Counted from the stretch's first letter, positions 1 through 11,562 are shown. The stretch is 64,000 bases of DNA from Hypoxylon rubiginosum (GCA_902806565.1 CADCXA010000021.1:930001-994000); one strand, 5' to 3'. Made by a program: numbers and translations. The notes: generated by a model not told the origin, from the letters alone.

Positions 1-403
1 CGGCTCTGCCGGGATGGACGTCGAACATGAGAGCCTGCCTACCTCATTTCAGCTTGAAGAGGTGGGTATCAGTCGGGGGCCAAGAATATTGATATTTTCC
101 TACTCTGGACCAATAACCTCTCGCAGTGGCGACGACTCCAAAAGCAAGGTACATACCACTCTCGGGCAAAGACGTAGGGAGGGTATAAGCCTACAAGTAT
201 AGCACTCTCCATCGCTCTCATGATCGATTTGATAAATAATAAATAAAGCTTCTTGCTGAAGGCTAGGGATATACATACTAATTCATATTTGGTAAGCTTC
301 CGAGATGGAGTCGCGGAACATACTAATGGCAGAAAGAGGAAAAGCCTGGGAAAAAACCCCGAATTAATTAATGGATCTTAGATGACCGCATACGCAAGCC
401 ACG

Positions 404-925
404 TCAAGCGTGAAGGCTGAAACTGCAACTAAGCCCCAGAGAGAACGTGGATGGTATATTGAACGAGTTAATGGCGGTATAGCTGTCCCATACATGAATA
501 CCATGGCCGTTAGAGAGTGGGATGTACGATGTTATTGGCTTCGGTGCTGAATTACCAAAATACGTGATGGGGGGGATTTCAGGAACCCAGATCCGTGAAA
601 ATTGAAAGATTCCCTGCCCACTCAACCCCGGAACCCAACGAGCAGTGATGAATACTTGAAACGATCCAAGATGTGTGCAGCATAGCCAGCCTACCGGCTG
701 ATTATATTGTTCATCTATGACCGTTACGGCCTTGCTTGCATGGGTGCGAGCATCCATAATCCGAAATTCAGCTATCATGGATGGAGGCCCGGCACTTTCG
801 ATGCTAGCTTGGCGGTTCGTGGCATCACTAGTAAGACCGCTCGGAAGGAGGATACATATTGCTCTAGCACGTAACGTTAGGTAGATATAGGTCGAATATT
901 TGAAGCAGGCTGCTGCGATAAACAT
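404..925 (-). CDS. Doubtful 173-codon open frame, no recognised family
   Basis: An uninterrupted frame begins at an ATG at 925 and ends at 404. I recognise no domain, signal peptide or motif, and no splice sites extend it into a longer product. It has scattered Cys and aromatic residues but no clear membrane segment. A frame of this length can occur by chance in a window of this size, so it may be non-coding. It is listed because it is the longest open frame in the first 1.2 kb and nothing else explains that stretch. Confidence 0.15.
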   Translation of the reverse strand: MFIAAACFKYSTYIYLTLRARAICILLPSGLTSDATNRQASIESAGPPSMIAEFRIMDARTHASKAVTVIDEQYNQPVGWLCCTHLGSFQVFITARWVPGLSGQGIFQFSRIWVPEIPPITYFGNSAPKPITSYIPLSNGHGIHVWDSYTAINSFNIPSTFSLGLSCSFSLHA

Positions 926-1565
926 GGATCTTAGACCTTGGACTTTGGATCTTATAAACTGTACCTGTCAGTCAATCTTTTGATAATAGGTTGCGCCGCC
1001 CAGCCTGATCTTCCCAATATTGTGCGATCTGAAATTTACACTGGGCATCGGGTGTACCCTATCATCACCTTCGACGTGCTAAGAATAATGTCTCACAGAT
1101 GATCAAGTTGTCTAGCTGTTAGCATCGCTTGAGTCCACAATCATCGCTTCAACTTTCAGACTCAACCTCCATTGGATGGCTTGGCGGTCGCTCTTATGGG
1201 ACACTCATAGCAGTACGACAGACTTGGTTCTGCAACCTCGATGCAAGTTTTGCGCGGCATTCCGTTGGACGTCACGTTGGACGCGCTGAAAGGCCGGAGC
1301 AGGCTCGAAGACACGTTCACCAAGATGCCCTCGCTGGCGGTGCTGAGACGATCGGTACAGGTCTTTATTACCGACGCCAAGGATCCAAGAGGTGGCGACC
1401 GGCAGACCTCATCTAAATGCACGAGCATTCGAGACCTTATACGTCGGCCAAGAGAACAGATTCGTAAGACTCATCAAACTCGAACAGAGAAGAAGCTGCA
1501 GAAAAGCAAAGCGGTCCAAGTTGAAAGTCGGCGACGACGGAAAAAGAATGAGGAAAATTCTAATG

Positions 1566-1645
1566 CGGCAGCAGCAGCAACAGCAGCAACAGCAGCAACA
1601 GCAGCAGGTCGAGGAAATGGAGATGGAAATGGAGATGGAGACGGA
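1566..1645. repeat. Low-complexity tract of GCA/ACA triplets followed by GGAAATGGAGAT units
   Basis: About 43 bases of imperfect CAG/CAA triplets are followed by about 30 bases of a purine-rich hexamer repeat. All three forward frames stay open across most of it (poly-Gln, poly-Ala or Thr, Met-Glu repeats), which inflates open frames and is not evidence of a gene. Confidence 0.85.
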
Positions 1646-2034
1646 GATTTAGGCTCGGGCTCGGGCACGGCGGACAGACGCGAAGGCGAAGGTACAAGTA
1701 CAGGTACAACGGGTGCAGCCAATAATGCGGAGAAAGCAAAAGCCAACACAGCGGCGACCACGGTACTGTACCCTTCCATTAACCCTCCCATAAATTTCCT
1801 TTTATAGCAACCCTTACCGCCCCCCTACGCCTTTTTGCTCTATCCCCATTCGGGGCGTACGCCACCTGGTATTCCGCTAGATTTGCTGGCGCCTTAGAAG
1901 CTGGCAGTTGCCAAACACTCAGCACTGACGAGCCAACCCCCATCAAGCCATTAACCCCCCCCCGGGCGATCCCCCAGTACACCAGTACAAGTACAATTGC
2001 CATCTGCAGATTTCAGTGAGGGGGGCACCGTGGA

Positions 2035-2061
2035 ATAAGACGACCCCTAAAGTCGTCTTAT
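2035..2061. repeat. Perfect 10-bp inverted repeat, 7-nt loop
   Basis: Arms ATAAGACGAC and GTCGTCTTAT flank the loop CCCTAAA. It lies about 300 nt upstream of the first strong open frame. It could be a regulatory palindrome or a hairpin in a 5' leader; the sequence alone does not say which. Confidence 0.7.
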
Positions 2062-2368
2062 GACCTCAGCTGATGTTTTCTACCTAGACCCTGCATGCGC
2101 TGTTTTTCTTTTTGGCCCTTTCTTCATTTCCTGCTTGTCCGAATGGAAGGAAAACATTAGTACCTGGGACACACAGTCAGACAGTTGAACTATTTGTCTT
2201 GGGTGTTCCTGGGCACTGCACGTGTTTTAATACATATGCCTATACCTATGCCTATACCTATACCTGCACTGCACTGCATCTAGATCCCCTAAAAGAGGCG
2301 TCGACTTGTTTTAGATTCTAGACGTACATAACTTCACTTCATTGCTGACGCCCGCTCGTGTCCGGCAG

Positions 2369-5300
2369 ATCTCAAGCACCAGGGCTTCTTCGGAGAGGCC
2401 CCTATTATCTCCGCGCTCGCCCGTCAACTCTAACAAGCCGCTCCCTTCTCCGCCTCCTCCAGGCACAATCGACAAAGTCGATGGCAGACCTCGCAAGCCC
2501 GTGCTGAAACTCAACCGCATCATGGCTGCATTGACTGATACGGAGATCGAGAAGTTGTTCTCCGGAGCTCCGCAATTCTTTGCTCGGTCTCAGGGTCACG
2601 GTACCGGTGCCCCGCACCCATCCGTGGCATTTCCCTGGAATGAGGAGCTGGGAATCAGGGACATGGCCGACCACGTCCAAATAGGAGATGAGGCCTGGGG
2701 ATCTGTTACCGCGGGTCCCCGCATTATTCACCGGGATCCTATGTCCTTAGCCTCGCCGTCTAGTAAGAAGCGACCGCACTTCAATGCGAGGTGCCAGGAG
2801 CGACCAAGCATGCTAAGCATGCAAGGGCTGGAGAAGGGCACCGTCGGCTACCAAGCCGCATTGGAGATTTCCATCGCAGACGCTCTCCAAGAAGAGCAGT
2901 ACGGATTCGATAGCTTGGGTTCCAAAGGTCATATCATTGTGGAGCAGCGTCAGAAGCTCATAACCTCCAAGGACGGCCTGCGGCATCTAGACGACGAGAC
3001 CATCATGGAGCAGCTTATGAAATGCGAAGAGAGGTACCAGTCGGAGCGACGGGGTGATCGGGTGAAATCCCAGGAGCTTTACAACGAGCTATTCACCAAG
3101 ACTCTGCATCCACCGACGCGAGTCATTGATCCCAATGATCCATACAGCCTAGCTGTGCAGATTCAAGCTTTGGTAAAAGTTCTAGCCGCTCCAAATGCGT
3201 GGACTGATTTTTCCAGAGTCGAATGGAGAATCCGTCTTGGCCAGGTTTTGTGGGGGTTTCCCTTGGACGATGAGATTTTTGACGGATCGGAGATCAATGA
3301 GGGGAATGATGCGCAGGATCGGAGCGAAGAGCGATATTGGTTACTCCTTCAGATTCTCCTTGCTTGCGAACTTCTCATTCGCTTAGATACCATCACCGAA
3401 GGGGACGAATATGGCCTAGGCGAGAGTCTTAAGGCATCCGAAGTACACAAATTCGAAAAGGAGACCAACGTATCCGTCAGGTGGTCTTTGATTCTTGCTC
3501 GATCATGGCTTGAAAACATCACGGTTACGAAAGCTCACGTGACTTGCTCTGAGCCATCCACACCGAAGGGTTGGCTTTCATCCTTGACGAGCAAGATCAA
3601 GCACGAGCACATGCATGGTTCATATCACGTTGATCATAGCCAGCATCGTCATAACTCCCAGGCTGAATACGTGTATGCGATTCAGGGTAAGTATAGCGAA
3701 AGACAGGCCAATGGATTGATTCACTTCGCCCGAAAGTTGCGCTGGCCGGATATACAGTTCACCGGCCCAAAAGTGCATGAGAAAGCTATGTCGCTTGGTA
3801 AAGCGACGCCAATCACGACACCTCCTGTTACATATGATACGCGCCGATCATCATATTTTGGTGATAGGTCATCGGTGTCTAGAAGGAAACAACCAACTAG
3901 GAGGCGGAAGATAGAGGCAGCTTTACACGCTTCCGGATGGTTCTCAAAGTCGTACGCATCTGGGTTAATCTTGCCGGGCGAAGTGTTGTCACACTATCTT
4001 ATGTCAGCTTTGCTCGAGATTGACGAAGACGTACTGGCGAGACTTGGCCCAATGGCCAGTTTGAGTGGTGGTTTTGTCTATAACGGGAAGAGTTTCTGGA
4101 GCACCGCTAGCATCGTGGGCCGTGTTCTGGCTGCTGGACAAGGTGCTGCCGAGTGTATGGGCTGGGTATCAAGTGACGTGATCCCTCGCGGGATAGAAGA
4201 AGGCTGGGTTAATGTGGCATTCGATGCTATTCCTGGTAAGTTCGATGAGATCAACTCCATTCATTCTATGGTACTTACACTCACAGCCGATCTCGCTCGT
4301 ACGGGAAGAAAAGCTCGAATATGGGGGAAGACTACTATCGAACGAGAGTCTGATGTTCTCGGCGATGCTGACCCCTCGAATGTGCTGCCCGCCGATTTTA
4401 TCATTCCATATGAGAACGCATATCCCAATTCGCCGCCTTCGAATATCAGGATTGAGCTCAAGTCACTTAATTTCTCCTCGCAAGTAGATGGCGGGAGCAC
4501 GACATCCACGGCAGAGAGGGGTTTCAGTCTATTCTCCGATTCGGGCAAGGAAAATGGCCGAGAAATACATACCTATCCTGCTTCTGTGACATTCGCAATG
4601 TCTCACGATGCGCTTGATCAGGACGAATTCCACAATTTTGCGCTGTCCAATGATGTTTACTTTGTTACGGCTCACCCTTGTGTTGCGTCCAGCTATGTTA
4701 AATATTTCAAATCGCCGACTAGCCCTACAATTCAACAGATCGATGTCGGCGGCCACGATCTTAATGGAAAGTCTTCCAGTCCAGCACATATTACAGGTGA
4801 GTATTTCCCGCCCTATTGTGTCTTACGTTGCGCCAACACGTCCTAGGACATCCACTTCATAGGTTCTACACTTATACGGCGATTCATCTTGCCGACCTTA
4901 TTAACCAACCCTCGGCGACTCTAGAAGATCTATTGTGTAAGAACGTATTAAATAGCCGCTCTAGTAACCACTCGACATCTTCCGTTCCCAGCAGGCCGCC
5001 ACGCTTTCTAGTTATCGACTGTGTAACAGGCTTCGCCCCGCCACAGTCGCCAGATATGGTTTCACTCTCCCGTATGTCATCGCTTTCATCTTCTTTTGGT
5101 ATGGAGCCTACCAATATACCGCCAATCCGTATGCCCGGGTCAATCGAGTTGGAACGGCGCCCGAGCACCGCTGCATCAACCCGCAGCAGAGTAGAGCGCA
5201 TCGACCCTCCGAGCCCGAGCCCGAGTCCCTCGGCAAGGATGCGACTCGGAACTCATAGGAGACAGTTCGGGTCTGATCTTGAGATCCTCGTCCGTGCCCT

Positions 5301-5415
5301 ATGCGCCGAGAAGGGTTGGAACGCAATTATCAGCCGGCGCCGAAGGGGTTGTCTGTCTTGTGCCATACGAGAGGCTGGGGCTCTGGGCTGGAAAGTCGTC
5401 ATCCGAGTCGACTGA
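2369..5415 (+). CDS. Large conserved fungal protein of unknown function (two visible exons, 5' end unresolved)
   Basis: Exons 2369-4796 and 4847-5415 are joined across a 50-nt intron (GTGAGT donor at 4797, TCCTAG acceptor ending 4846), which restores one continuous frame. The first in-frame ATG is at 2522, giving about 947 residues. The frame is already open and Ser/Pro-rich from 2369, just after a GCTGAC...CGGCAG acceptor-like signal, so an upstream exon probably supplies the true start. Hydrophilic, with no signal peptide or clear membrane segment. The N-terminal part carries a motif I associate with a widespread Pezizomycotina family (FSGAPQFFARSQGH near 2556, then ERPSMLSMQGLEKGT near 2800). 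The C-terminus is basic and Ser-rich, ending in RRRRGCLSCAIREAG-type sequence. I know no function for the family. Regularly spaced conserved-looking segments and intact frames suggest an active gene. Confidence 0.8.
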
Positions 5416-5807
5416 AACAAAGAAAACTCACAAAAACGACCTGGGGAATGGTAGCGGACGGCGTATATCCACCCTCTCTTGCACATATCATCCAGCGTAT
5501 GGAAGGATTCTGGGAAAGGTTTCGAAAATTTGCAGCACAGCGAGGAAAAAGTGAACATTCAAAAAACCCGGTTTTACGGAACGGATACTTATGACGGCTA
5601 ACTTGGGTGTATATGGCGTTTGCCGTTGGTTCTTTTGTACGATTTGCGAGATACCCAGCTCCCTCGAGATATTAATCAAGTATTCTTCACCTTGGATGTT
5701 TTCGATTGTTGGATGTTGTTAGGTAAAACTAGTATAGGGGCGAACCTAACATAAGTACCTAACTATAACCTAGAACCTATAACAGAGGTTCTTCTCTATG
5801 CCATAAT
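5416..5807. other. Intergenic, no feature seen
   Basis: Contains the 3' flank of the large gene and the upstream region of the tRNA. Short open frames here carry no recognisable signal. Confidence 0.5.
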
Positions 5808-5879
5808 GGGCGTGTAACTCAGTGGTAGAGTGCTCGCTTTGCATGCGAGAAGCCCAGGGTTCGACTCCCTGCTCGTCCA
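5808..5879 (+). tRNA. tRNA-Ala (anticodon UGC), intronless
   Basis: A 72-nt cloverleaf can be folded. The acceptor GGGCGTG pairs with CTCGTCC, leaving a U-U mismatch at the sixth pair, as in yeast tRNA-Ala. The D-arm carries an A-box-like AACTCAGTGGTAG. The anticodon stem CTCGC/GCGAG encloses a TTTGCAT loop with TGC as anticodon. The T-arm is CAGGG-TTCGACT-CCCTG (B box), and the discriminator base is A at 5879. It reads GCA codons. No intron is present. A TTTT run at 5883-5886 is a suitable RNA polymerase III terminator. Confidence 0.95.
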
Positions 5880-5882
5880 CAA

Positions 5883-5886
5883 TTTT
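5883..5886 (+). terminator. Pol III T-run terminator of tRNA-Ala
   Basis: Four consecutive T residues begin three bases after the discriminator base of the tRNA gene, the usual position for RNA polymerase III termination. Confidence 0.7.
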
Positions 5887-6024
5887 GCTCATTTGATTAA
5901 TCTGATAGTGAAAGTACGCGGCGTGTATATAGACTATTTCGGTCTTTGGTCCCCCTAATGTGCAGCCATTCCCTTCGCAATTCTTGGATTCATCCACTGT
6001 ATAGCAGCTACCAAGATTCAAGAC

Positions 6025-7866
6025 TCAGCCCCTTTTGGCGCCAGACACATTATCCGCATTCACCTCTTCCGACCCCACCGCCTCAACAGCCAACTTCTCC
6101 TCCACGGACGCGGGTACGATCACCGTGTCTTCGAGGAAGTAGTTGGTGTCCCTGACGTGCACGGCGATCACGTAGGCGAGGCACGCGAGGCCGACGACGT
6201 ACAGCGCCAGCTGGACGACGGTCTGGTCGCGGTAGCCCGACGCCCGCGGGCGTCGACGACGAAGGACGCGCACATGCCGAGGCCGACGGTGCCCTTGAAG
6301 GCGTCGGCGTAGCGCGCGCAGAGGGCGGGCTCGTTGGTCAGCGACGCGAGGGTCCACTGCACGGCGATCTGGAAGCAGGCGAAGACGACGCCGAACAGCA
6401 GGTAGAGGACGAAGCCGGCGGCGAACGCCGCGTCCGTCCAGTCCACGGCCGGCGCCGCTGCGCTGCGCTGGGAGTCGACGTCGTTGCGGATGATCCACGC
6501 GAGGAGGCTGGCGGTCGCGCCGAGGGTGACGGCGCTGACGGCCGCGGTGCCGAGGAAGCCCTTGGCGCGGCGGGACCGGATCTTTTAGCTATCCATGATG
6601 TACGAGAGGGCGATCGGGGACGGGATCATGACGGCCTGGAAGAGGAGGTTGTTGAGGGAGCGGGTCCGGAGGTTGAAGTAGTATGCTACGGGCCGTCAGT
6701 TTTTCGAATTTCAGGGGTACCTACCTAATCTACACCAGACAGTCGGACCACATACCGTTGATGCTGCTCGTGAGGGCTAGACACATCTCGCCCACGAACA
6801 TGGCCGGGATGAGGATGATGATCTTTGGGTCGAGAAGGACGGCTAGTATGCCCCTCATCTCGTCGACGAGCTGCGGCTCCTTGAAGATGGCGATGTGGCG
6901 ACCATCATCACGCACCACGTCTCGCGGGTCGACTATCAGCAGTAGATCGAGACAGATTGCTCTGAGAGGAGAGGTATTCGAGTCAGCACTCGGCTAGATG
7001 TCGCTCAAGCTTATCTCGGATGCAACGATAAGAAACAGGGCAGTGTCTTACAAGCACATGATCACAATGAAGGCGACATAAACTGAGGTAGAGACGCCGG
7101 TGGCTTCTTGCTTGTCGTAGTTGATGCCGAAGGCAATCAAAGCGCCAACCGTACTGCCCGACGACGTCAGGACCCACTGATATGTGATGTACTATATTTT
7201 CGTCTCAGTCATTATCGCGAGAAATCAAGTGTTGCCATAAGGGGATAAATGAATGGGTTGATACACACCTTTGCCTTGTCCTTCTCTTCGGCATATGCGA
7301 ATTGGATGAAGCCGGAGCTCGTCCACACCAATCTCTTACGGACTTACCGAAGAGCGGGAAAGCTTCGTGGCCAATGCGATCGTAATACCAGAGGGAGCCA
7401 ACGTAGAACGGGTAGCCAATGCCTCCAATTGCACTAGCGAGACAGTTGGATAAGTAATTTCCGAATTTTTATTAGGTCACGGAAAACATACATGGTCCAT
7501 TTTGGACGCAGGAAGTTGAGGATGGTACCTCCGAACCAGCCCCGACAGTATAAACACCGTAAAGAATACTGTAGAGCACTTAGTATCTTGCGAACACCGA
7601 CAGATCAGTGGGATATCTCATTCCATTACGCATTGGTTAAGGAGACGACCTGTGTCGATGAGGGCTGCCCGCCTCCCGCTCCGAGCCCGGTCAGAGCCAA
7701 GTAGATACCGGGTAGGCAGAAGAGGATCCTACGATTTGGCACCATCAGATACATGACCTATAGAGCGTACTGCTGGACTCAGTAGAACCTACATTCCCAT
7801 GCTGGTATTTTGAATGATGGGGCGCGTAAGCCGTAGCTTTCCGGTGCTTAAGGATTCGACACCCAT
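6025..7866 (-). pseudogene. UNC93-like major facilitator transporter, multiply broken
   Basis: Translating conserved pieces along the minus strand recovers an UNC93-like/DUF895 membrane protein. In order they are a start region MGVESLSTGKLRL at 7866, GLGAGGGQPSST, YPFYVGSLWYYDR, QFAYAEEKDKAK, LTSSINAYYFNLRTRS, and a C-terminal pair of membrane segments ending at 6025. Several introns with good splice sites are still visible (7192-7268, 6962-7051, 6686-6755). Four lesions break it: a 1-nt deletion near 7538-7541 between GVYTVGA and WFGGT, an apparent deletion at about 7318-7342 that removed an intron acceptor and roughly ten residues, an in-frame TAA at 6585-6587, and a frameshift near 6235-6245. 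The 3' part (6040-6660) is far more GC-rich than the rest. No transported substrate can be inferred. Confidence 0.85.
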
Positions 7867-8083
7867 ATTGGCTTTGGGATATTTCGAGTATCTAACTTGG
7901 TTTAGAGATCCGGACTTTGAAAAAGCCACTGGCGGGGTCAAGGGAGGAGAAATTTTTTCATGTGCAGTTCTCGCCAATCAGTTGTGCCACGTCTGACAGC
8001 ATGCCGGGAATATGAGGGCTGACAACGATTAGTATATTGGCATAAGACTTCAAATGAAATACAGCCCAGATACAACTCCGATT

Positions 8084-10369
8084 CTATCCTAAAACTATCA
8101 GTTTGGAGCAGACCTCGAGATTTTCCCAGGCCTCTTGTTCTACTGTCCCCAACCCTACCCTCCGCGCAATATCGCCATCCCACTCGATCAGCATTATGTT
8201 GTAACTTTCAACATGCTCACAATCGTCAACGTGTCCTACCCTTCCTGGTAGGTTGACCCCTTCACTACAATATGTGTATTGCCGCTTACAGACATCATTC
8301 GCTGTGTCCTTGACGTTGGCAGATAGTAGGACGCACTCGCCAGGCCTCGTTTCCTTGACCCCTAGAAATCTACCAATGATCCGTAGTTCGCCAACTCTTT
8401 CTCCATGAACGTCGTGAGCCTCAACATTCACCCATTCATCCAATTCACCCAAATATCGACCCTCTTGGTTGTCGGCATCATTTTGCTTGATATCGAGTTG
8501 GGCTGTCTTCGCTGTAAACCGCAGGAATCCGCAATGCATGATGACATTGACCGAGTCTTGAGAATAGTCAGAAGATGGTGCGCTGTCCTGCTGATTAAAG
8601 CAATCATTGGAAATGCCGTAGTAGTCTACTTGAACAGACTCTAGATGTGTAGGCGGCGTCGCGTCCCTTCGGATAAGGAGAGGCATATGCCACGAGACTT
8701 TGGAGACCACGTATTCCTTACATAAATGTAAGAAAACTACCTCTGACAGCTGTGACAACCATGACCACGACGGAAATCGTAAGCTGTATGAGGCGCCATC
8801 TTTTCCGTATACACTATGCCTAGACTCACGCGTGTGGACTAGACCACACGTGTTGGATGCTGACCAGAGAAGCGCTGTATCCAGTATCTCATAGGGCAGG
8901 CCCCAGATGAAACCTTTCGGGAACCAGGAGGCCTCGAATTTGAGTACACTGGTAAATGCCTAAAGTATATCTCCCTCTTTCTTGAAATCTCTGCGGGAGA
9001 AGCGCATGACGTGGTCACAGTAGATTCGCGTAGGACATGATCCTTGATCGAGTGTGTGAGCCCACAATGAATTCTTATCACTCTTGACCGACCCCACGGC
9101 TGCCTCGCAGGTCATGTCCTCTCTCCAGCAGTCTACCTGGCAGTTCCAGTACACCTGATGTTCTGTAAAGATCAGCGCGCGGCGAGCTAGAATTGCCTAC
9201 TGGAATGTCCAGCCTCGACTGTTCCACATTGTCCCTTCAAGTACTTGGCTGGCCCATGGCTGAGTGGTAATGAATGAAAATCCGCCCACGTTCTCGCTAC
9301 GCTGCTATGTACTCCTAGTGTGTACTACCCCAGGGAGGCCCGCCTGCGCGTTTTTGCCCGCGGCAGCGATGATGACGAGGCTAGCACAGCTGTATATGCT
9401 GTCCATATGGGGCAAGCTTCGTAACTTGTCGTGGTCTTCGTCCTGCAAGATGCATAGGGAGTCTACCCAAAGATACCGAAAACCGATATCCCGCACAAGA
9501 CGTATCGCGTCGAGAATTGTCGATGGAATAACTTCAAGGTCATCTGGTATACCATGCGAGGACGAAAATCTCTCAACCGTAGCGCTGGTCAGGCTTCCTT
9601 CTGTGCCTTCACCCCAAACATACGATAATGCTACGTATTCCTGTTCTTGCTGAGAGGTGAAGATAACCTTTCGTTCTTCGACATCAATAAGACGTATCGA
9701 AGACCTCTCAACAGGCGCACTTTGCTGCTCCAAGAGGAGACACTCCTTGTGCTTCGTATCACAACGACGTATCCAGTCCTTCAGTAAGTCGCTATTGAGA
9801 GTCTCAGTCACCGATCGACCCCGAAAATGAAAACGACTGACAGAGCCATCTCCTAAGTCGTAGCTTTTACAGCTCGATGAGAACTTTGATATGTCGTTGG
9901 TCTCTCGGCTTTCATATCTGATGATTGATCCCAGCGCCCTTTCTGAAGAAGATGCTGGCTCTGACTCTAGAATGACCTCGATAAGAGGCTCTAGGGGATC
10001 TATGATTTGGTAGTAATTTTTGACGATCGTAATTTCTCCCTTATTATTCAAAAACTGTGTATCCTCATGAACCCGACTTGTCGGATAGTTTCTTTGAATC
10101 TTGATGATTCCCGCATCGCTCACTCGGCTGGCGGAACTCGAGATGACCGCCAATACTAAGCGACACCCAGCACAGAGCGGTGCCTTGGCGGAGACGTGGC
10201 GCAAGGGGCCGATGTGAAAATGGCTATAGTCGTCACGATGGCCATTATCATAGGGCTTAGCTGTTGGGATGACGTAGTAGAAGTAGATCTGCTTGCATAC
10301 ATTGCATAGCCCGCTGGTCTTATCAATCGCGCTCGATTCCGCCTCTGTGACAAGACGTACACAAGACAT
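8084..10369 (-). pseudogene. HET-domain (heterokaryon incompatibility-type) protein, full-length frame with three internal TAG codons
   Basis: One reading frame runs from the ATG at 10369 to a TAG at 8084-8086, 762 codons in all. HET proteins trigger fungal non-self recognition and cell death. Visible family signatures are an N-terminal Cys pair region (CNVCKQ...CAGC), the HET core YVALSYVWG, ILDAIRLVRDIGFRYLWVDSLCI and IYSCASLVIIAAAG, then NSRGWTFQ, ALIFTEHQVYWNC and FPSWSW. The characteristic C-terminus is MLIEWDGDIARRVGLG...KLIVLG. The frame is interrupted by TAG at 9305-9307, 9197-9199 and 8960-8962, with no frameshift anywhere. The second TAG replaces the Glu usually seen in the family's WTFQE motif. 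Most simply it is a recently inactivated gene; a truncated 354-residue product from 10369 to 9305 retaining most of the HET core remains possible. Confidence 0.88.
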
Positions 10370-10971
10370 GGTACCTATAGAGATACTTCCTAGGAAAATT
10401 TAAAGGGAATCGATAATAAATCACAGGTGGTAGATATCGAACCTCTCTCGTATGTGAACTGGAAGGTTTAATGGTCTGATGAGGGAGAATCTTAGGAAGA
10501 AACCGACATCAATGTAGTGTTTGGGCGGTGGCCGATTTAAAGAACACCCCCTAAAAGGTGGAAACGGCAAGCCCTAGTTGGGCTATCAGGCAGCAGTAGG
10601 ATCGGTGCAAGCGGTAAGATACCATTAGCCACTCTGGTAGAGATATATTCTCCGATGACAAGGTGAGATACAGAAGCAGGCTCTCGTACATAAATATTAA
10701 GCAAATAATGCAACGTAATAAACATATCATAAGTGAGGATATGCTTAAGGCAGCCACTTGATAGGCTCTTTTCTCAGTTTATGATATTTCTATTTAGAAC
10801 GGCTAAGTCGCCTGTATAGGAGGTAGGCACCTAGGTACATAAAAAAGGAGAGAACTACCCCCCATACACTGGCACTTGACCACGCTCTATTCGTACAATC
10901 GACCAACTTAGGATCGTTACCCCCAGCGAGTACAGTTTCATGTTTCCACCATATCATGATCGCACTCAAGA
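10370..10971. other. Intergenic, no feature seen
   Basis: This stretch holds the upstream region of the HET-domain frame and the 3' flank of the small secreted-protein gene. Short open frames on the minus strand (10537-10757) are hydrophobic but unrecognised. Confidence 0.4.
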
Positions 10972-11562
10972 TTACTGCGCCGCCTTTACCGTCAGGGTAG
11001 CGTACATCTCCCCCGTAGCTGCAGTCAAGTAGTACCGGATGACGCCACCTTGTGATTGTGCATCCAATACTGCCTGCATGAGGGTCGCGTACAGGTCCGA
11101 AGAAGTGATTCCTTGCTTGAGCGCAGGCCAGTTACAAGTGTCGGGGCCGCCGGGGAAGCCGGTGGTGGCGTAGATATAAAGCTTGCCGTTGGCGTAGTCG
11201 TCCGACATCAACATCCCGGTCGTAGTTGTAGTAGTCGATATCTTCCTCCATATGTCCGTGACGACCTCGTTCAGCGTCGAGGTCGCGTAGACGACGGCCG
11301 GGCCCGCCTTGACTTTGCCCCGGCGGAGAACGCACCGGGCCGTCGAGAAGATCCCCGCCGCTGCGTTGCATTGGTCTTGAGGGCCGGCACGAAGTTGCAG
11401 GTCCGTCTTGGCGGCACGCCTCTCGCTGAACCCGGACCTGAGCTGAGGCGCGACAGGTTTATCGGCTCGTGCGAGGCTGACGGAAGGGTTGGTAGCGTCC
11501 GCATTCGTAAGAACGATGTTCGCGCCGATGGCGAGGAGGCTGGCGAAGCGGGCAAAATGCAT
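10972..11562 (-). CDS. Small secreted protein of unknown function, about 196 residues
   Basis: The start chosen is the ATG at 11562, which begins a typical signal peptide (MHFARFASLLAIGANIVLTN, cleavage probably after NADA). The same frame is open further upstream, but only to non-ATG codons in a sequence that looks like leader. The mature part is basic near residues 40-60 (SERRAAKTD) and contains three Cys (QCNAA, ARCVL, DTCNW), a Thr run and a C-terminal region rich in Tyr and Ala. No known domain was recognised. No intron is needed. A TATATATA stretch at 11734-11742 lies about 175 nt upstream on the coding strand. It is the first of three small secreted-protein genes in 3.2 kb, so a role outside the cell is likely (inference). 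Confidence 0.7.
   Translation of the reverse strand: MHFARFASLLAIGANIVLTNADATNPSVSLARADKPVAPQLRSGFSERRAAKTDLQLRAGPQDQCNAAAGIFSTARCVLRRGKVKAGPAVVYATSTLNEVVTDIWRKISTTTTTTGMLMSDDYANGKLYIYATTGFPGGPDTCNWPALKQGITSSDLYATLMQAVLDAQSQGGVIRYYLTAATGEMYATLTVKAAQ

Larger units (their letters stand above)
1..2368. other. Region without a supported gene upstream of the first large gene
   Basis: Apart from the doubtful frame at 404-925, no gene can be supported here. The stretch holds a GCA/GGAAAT low-complexity tract (1566-1645), a hairpin (2035-2061) and a short direct repeat of TATGCC/TATACC units (about 2234-2266). It probably contains the promoter and an upstream exon of the gene that follows: a GCTGAC branch-like motif at 2344-2349 and a CAG acceptor at 2366-2368 lie just before that gene's open frame. 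Confidence 0.4.

Noticed and set aside
1129..1807. Overlapping open frames around the GCA repeat as a gene
   Set aside because: Openness in all forward frames is caused by the low-complexity repeat; no frame shows a recognisable product.
4237..4286. Intron-like sequence (GTAAGT donor, CTTAC branch-like, CACAG acceptor) inside the large first gene
   Set aside because: Removing these 50 nt shifts the frame into an early stop, while the unspliced frame continues through conserved-looking sequence to the natural C-terminus.
7318..7347. A 30-nt intron in the UNC93-like gene
   Set aside because: It is too short for a spliceosomal intron in these fungi and would still leave about ten conserved residues missing; a deletion explains it better.
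8960..9307. Genome-wide reassignment of TAG as a sense codon
   Set aside because: The 124-residue secreted protein, the EthD gene and the SET gene end naturally at TAG, so the codon works as a stop here.
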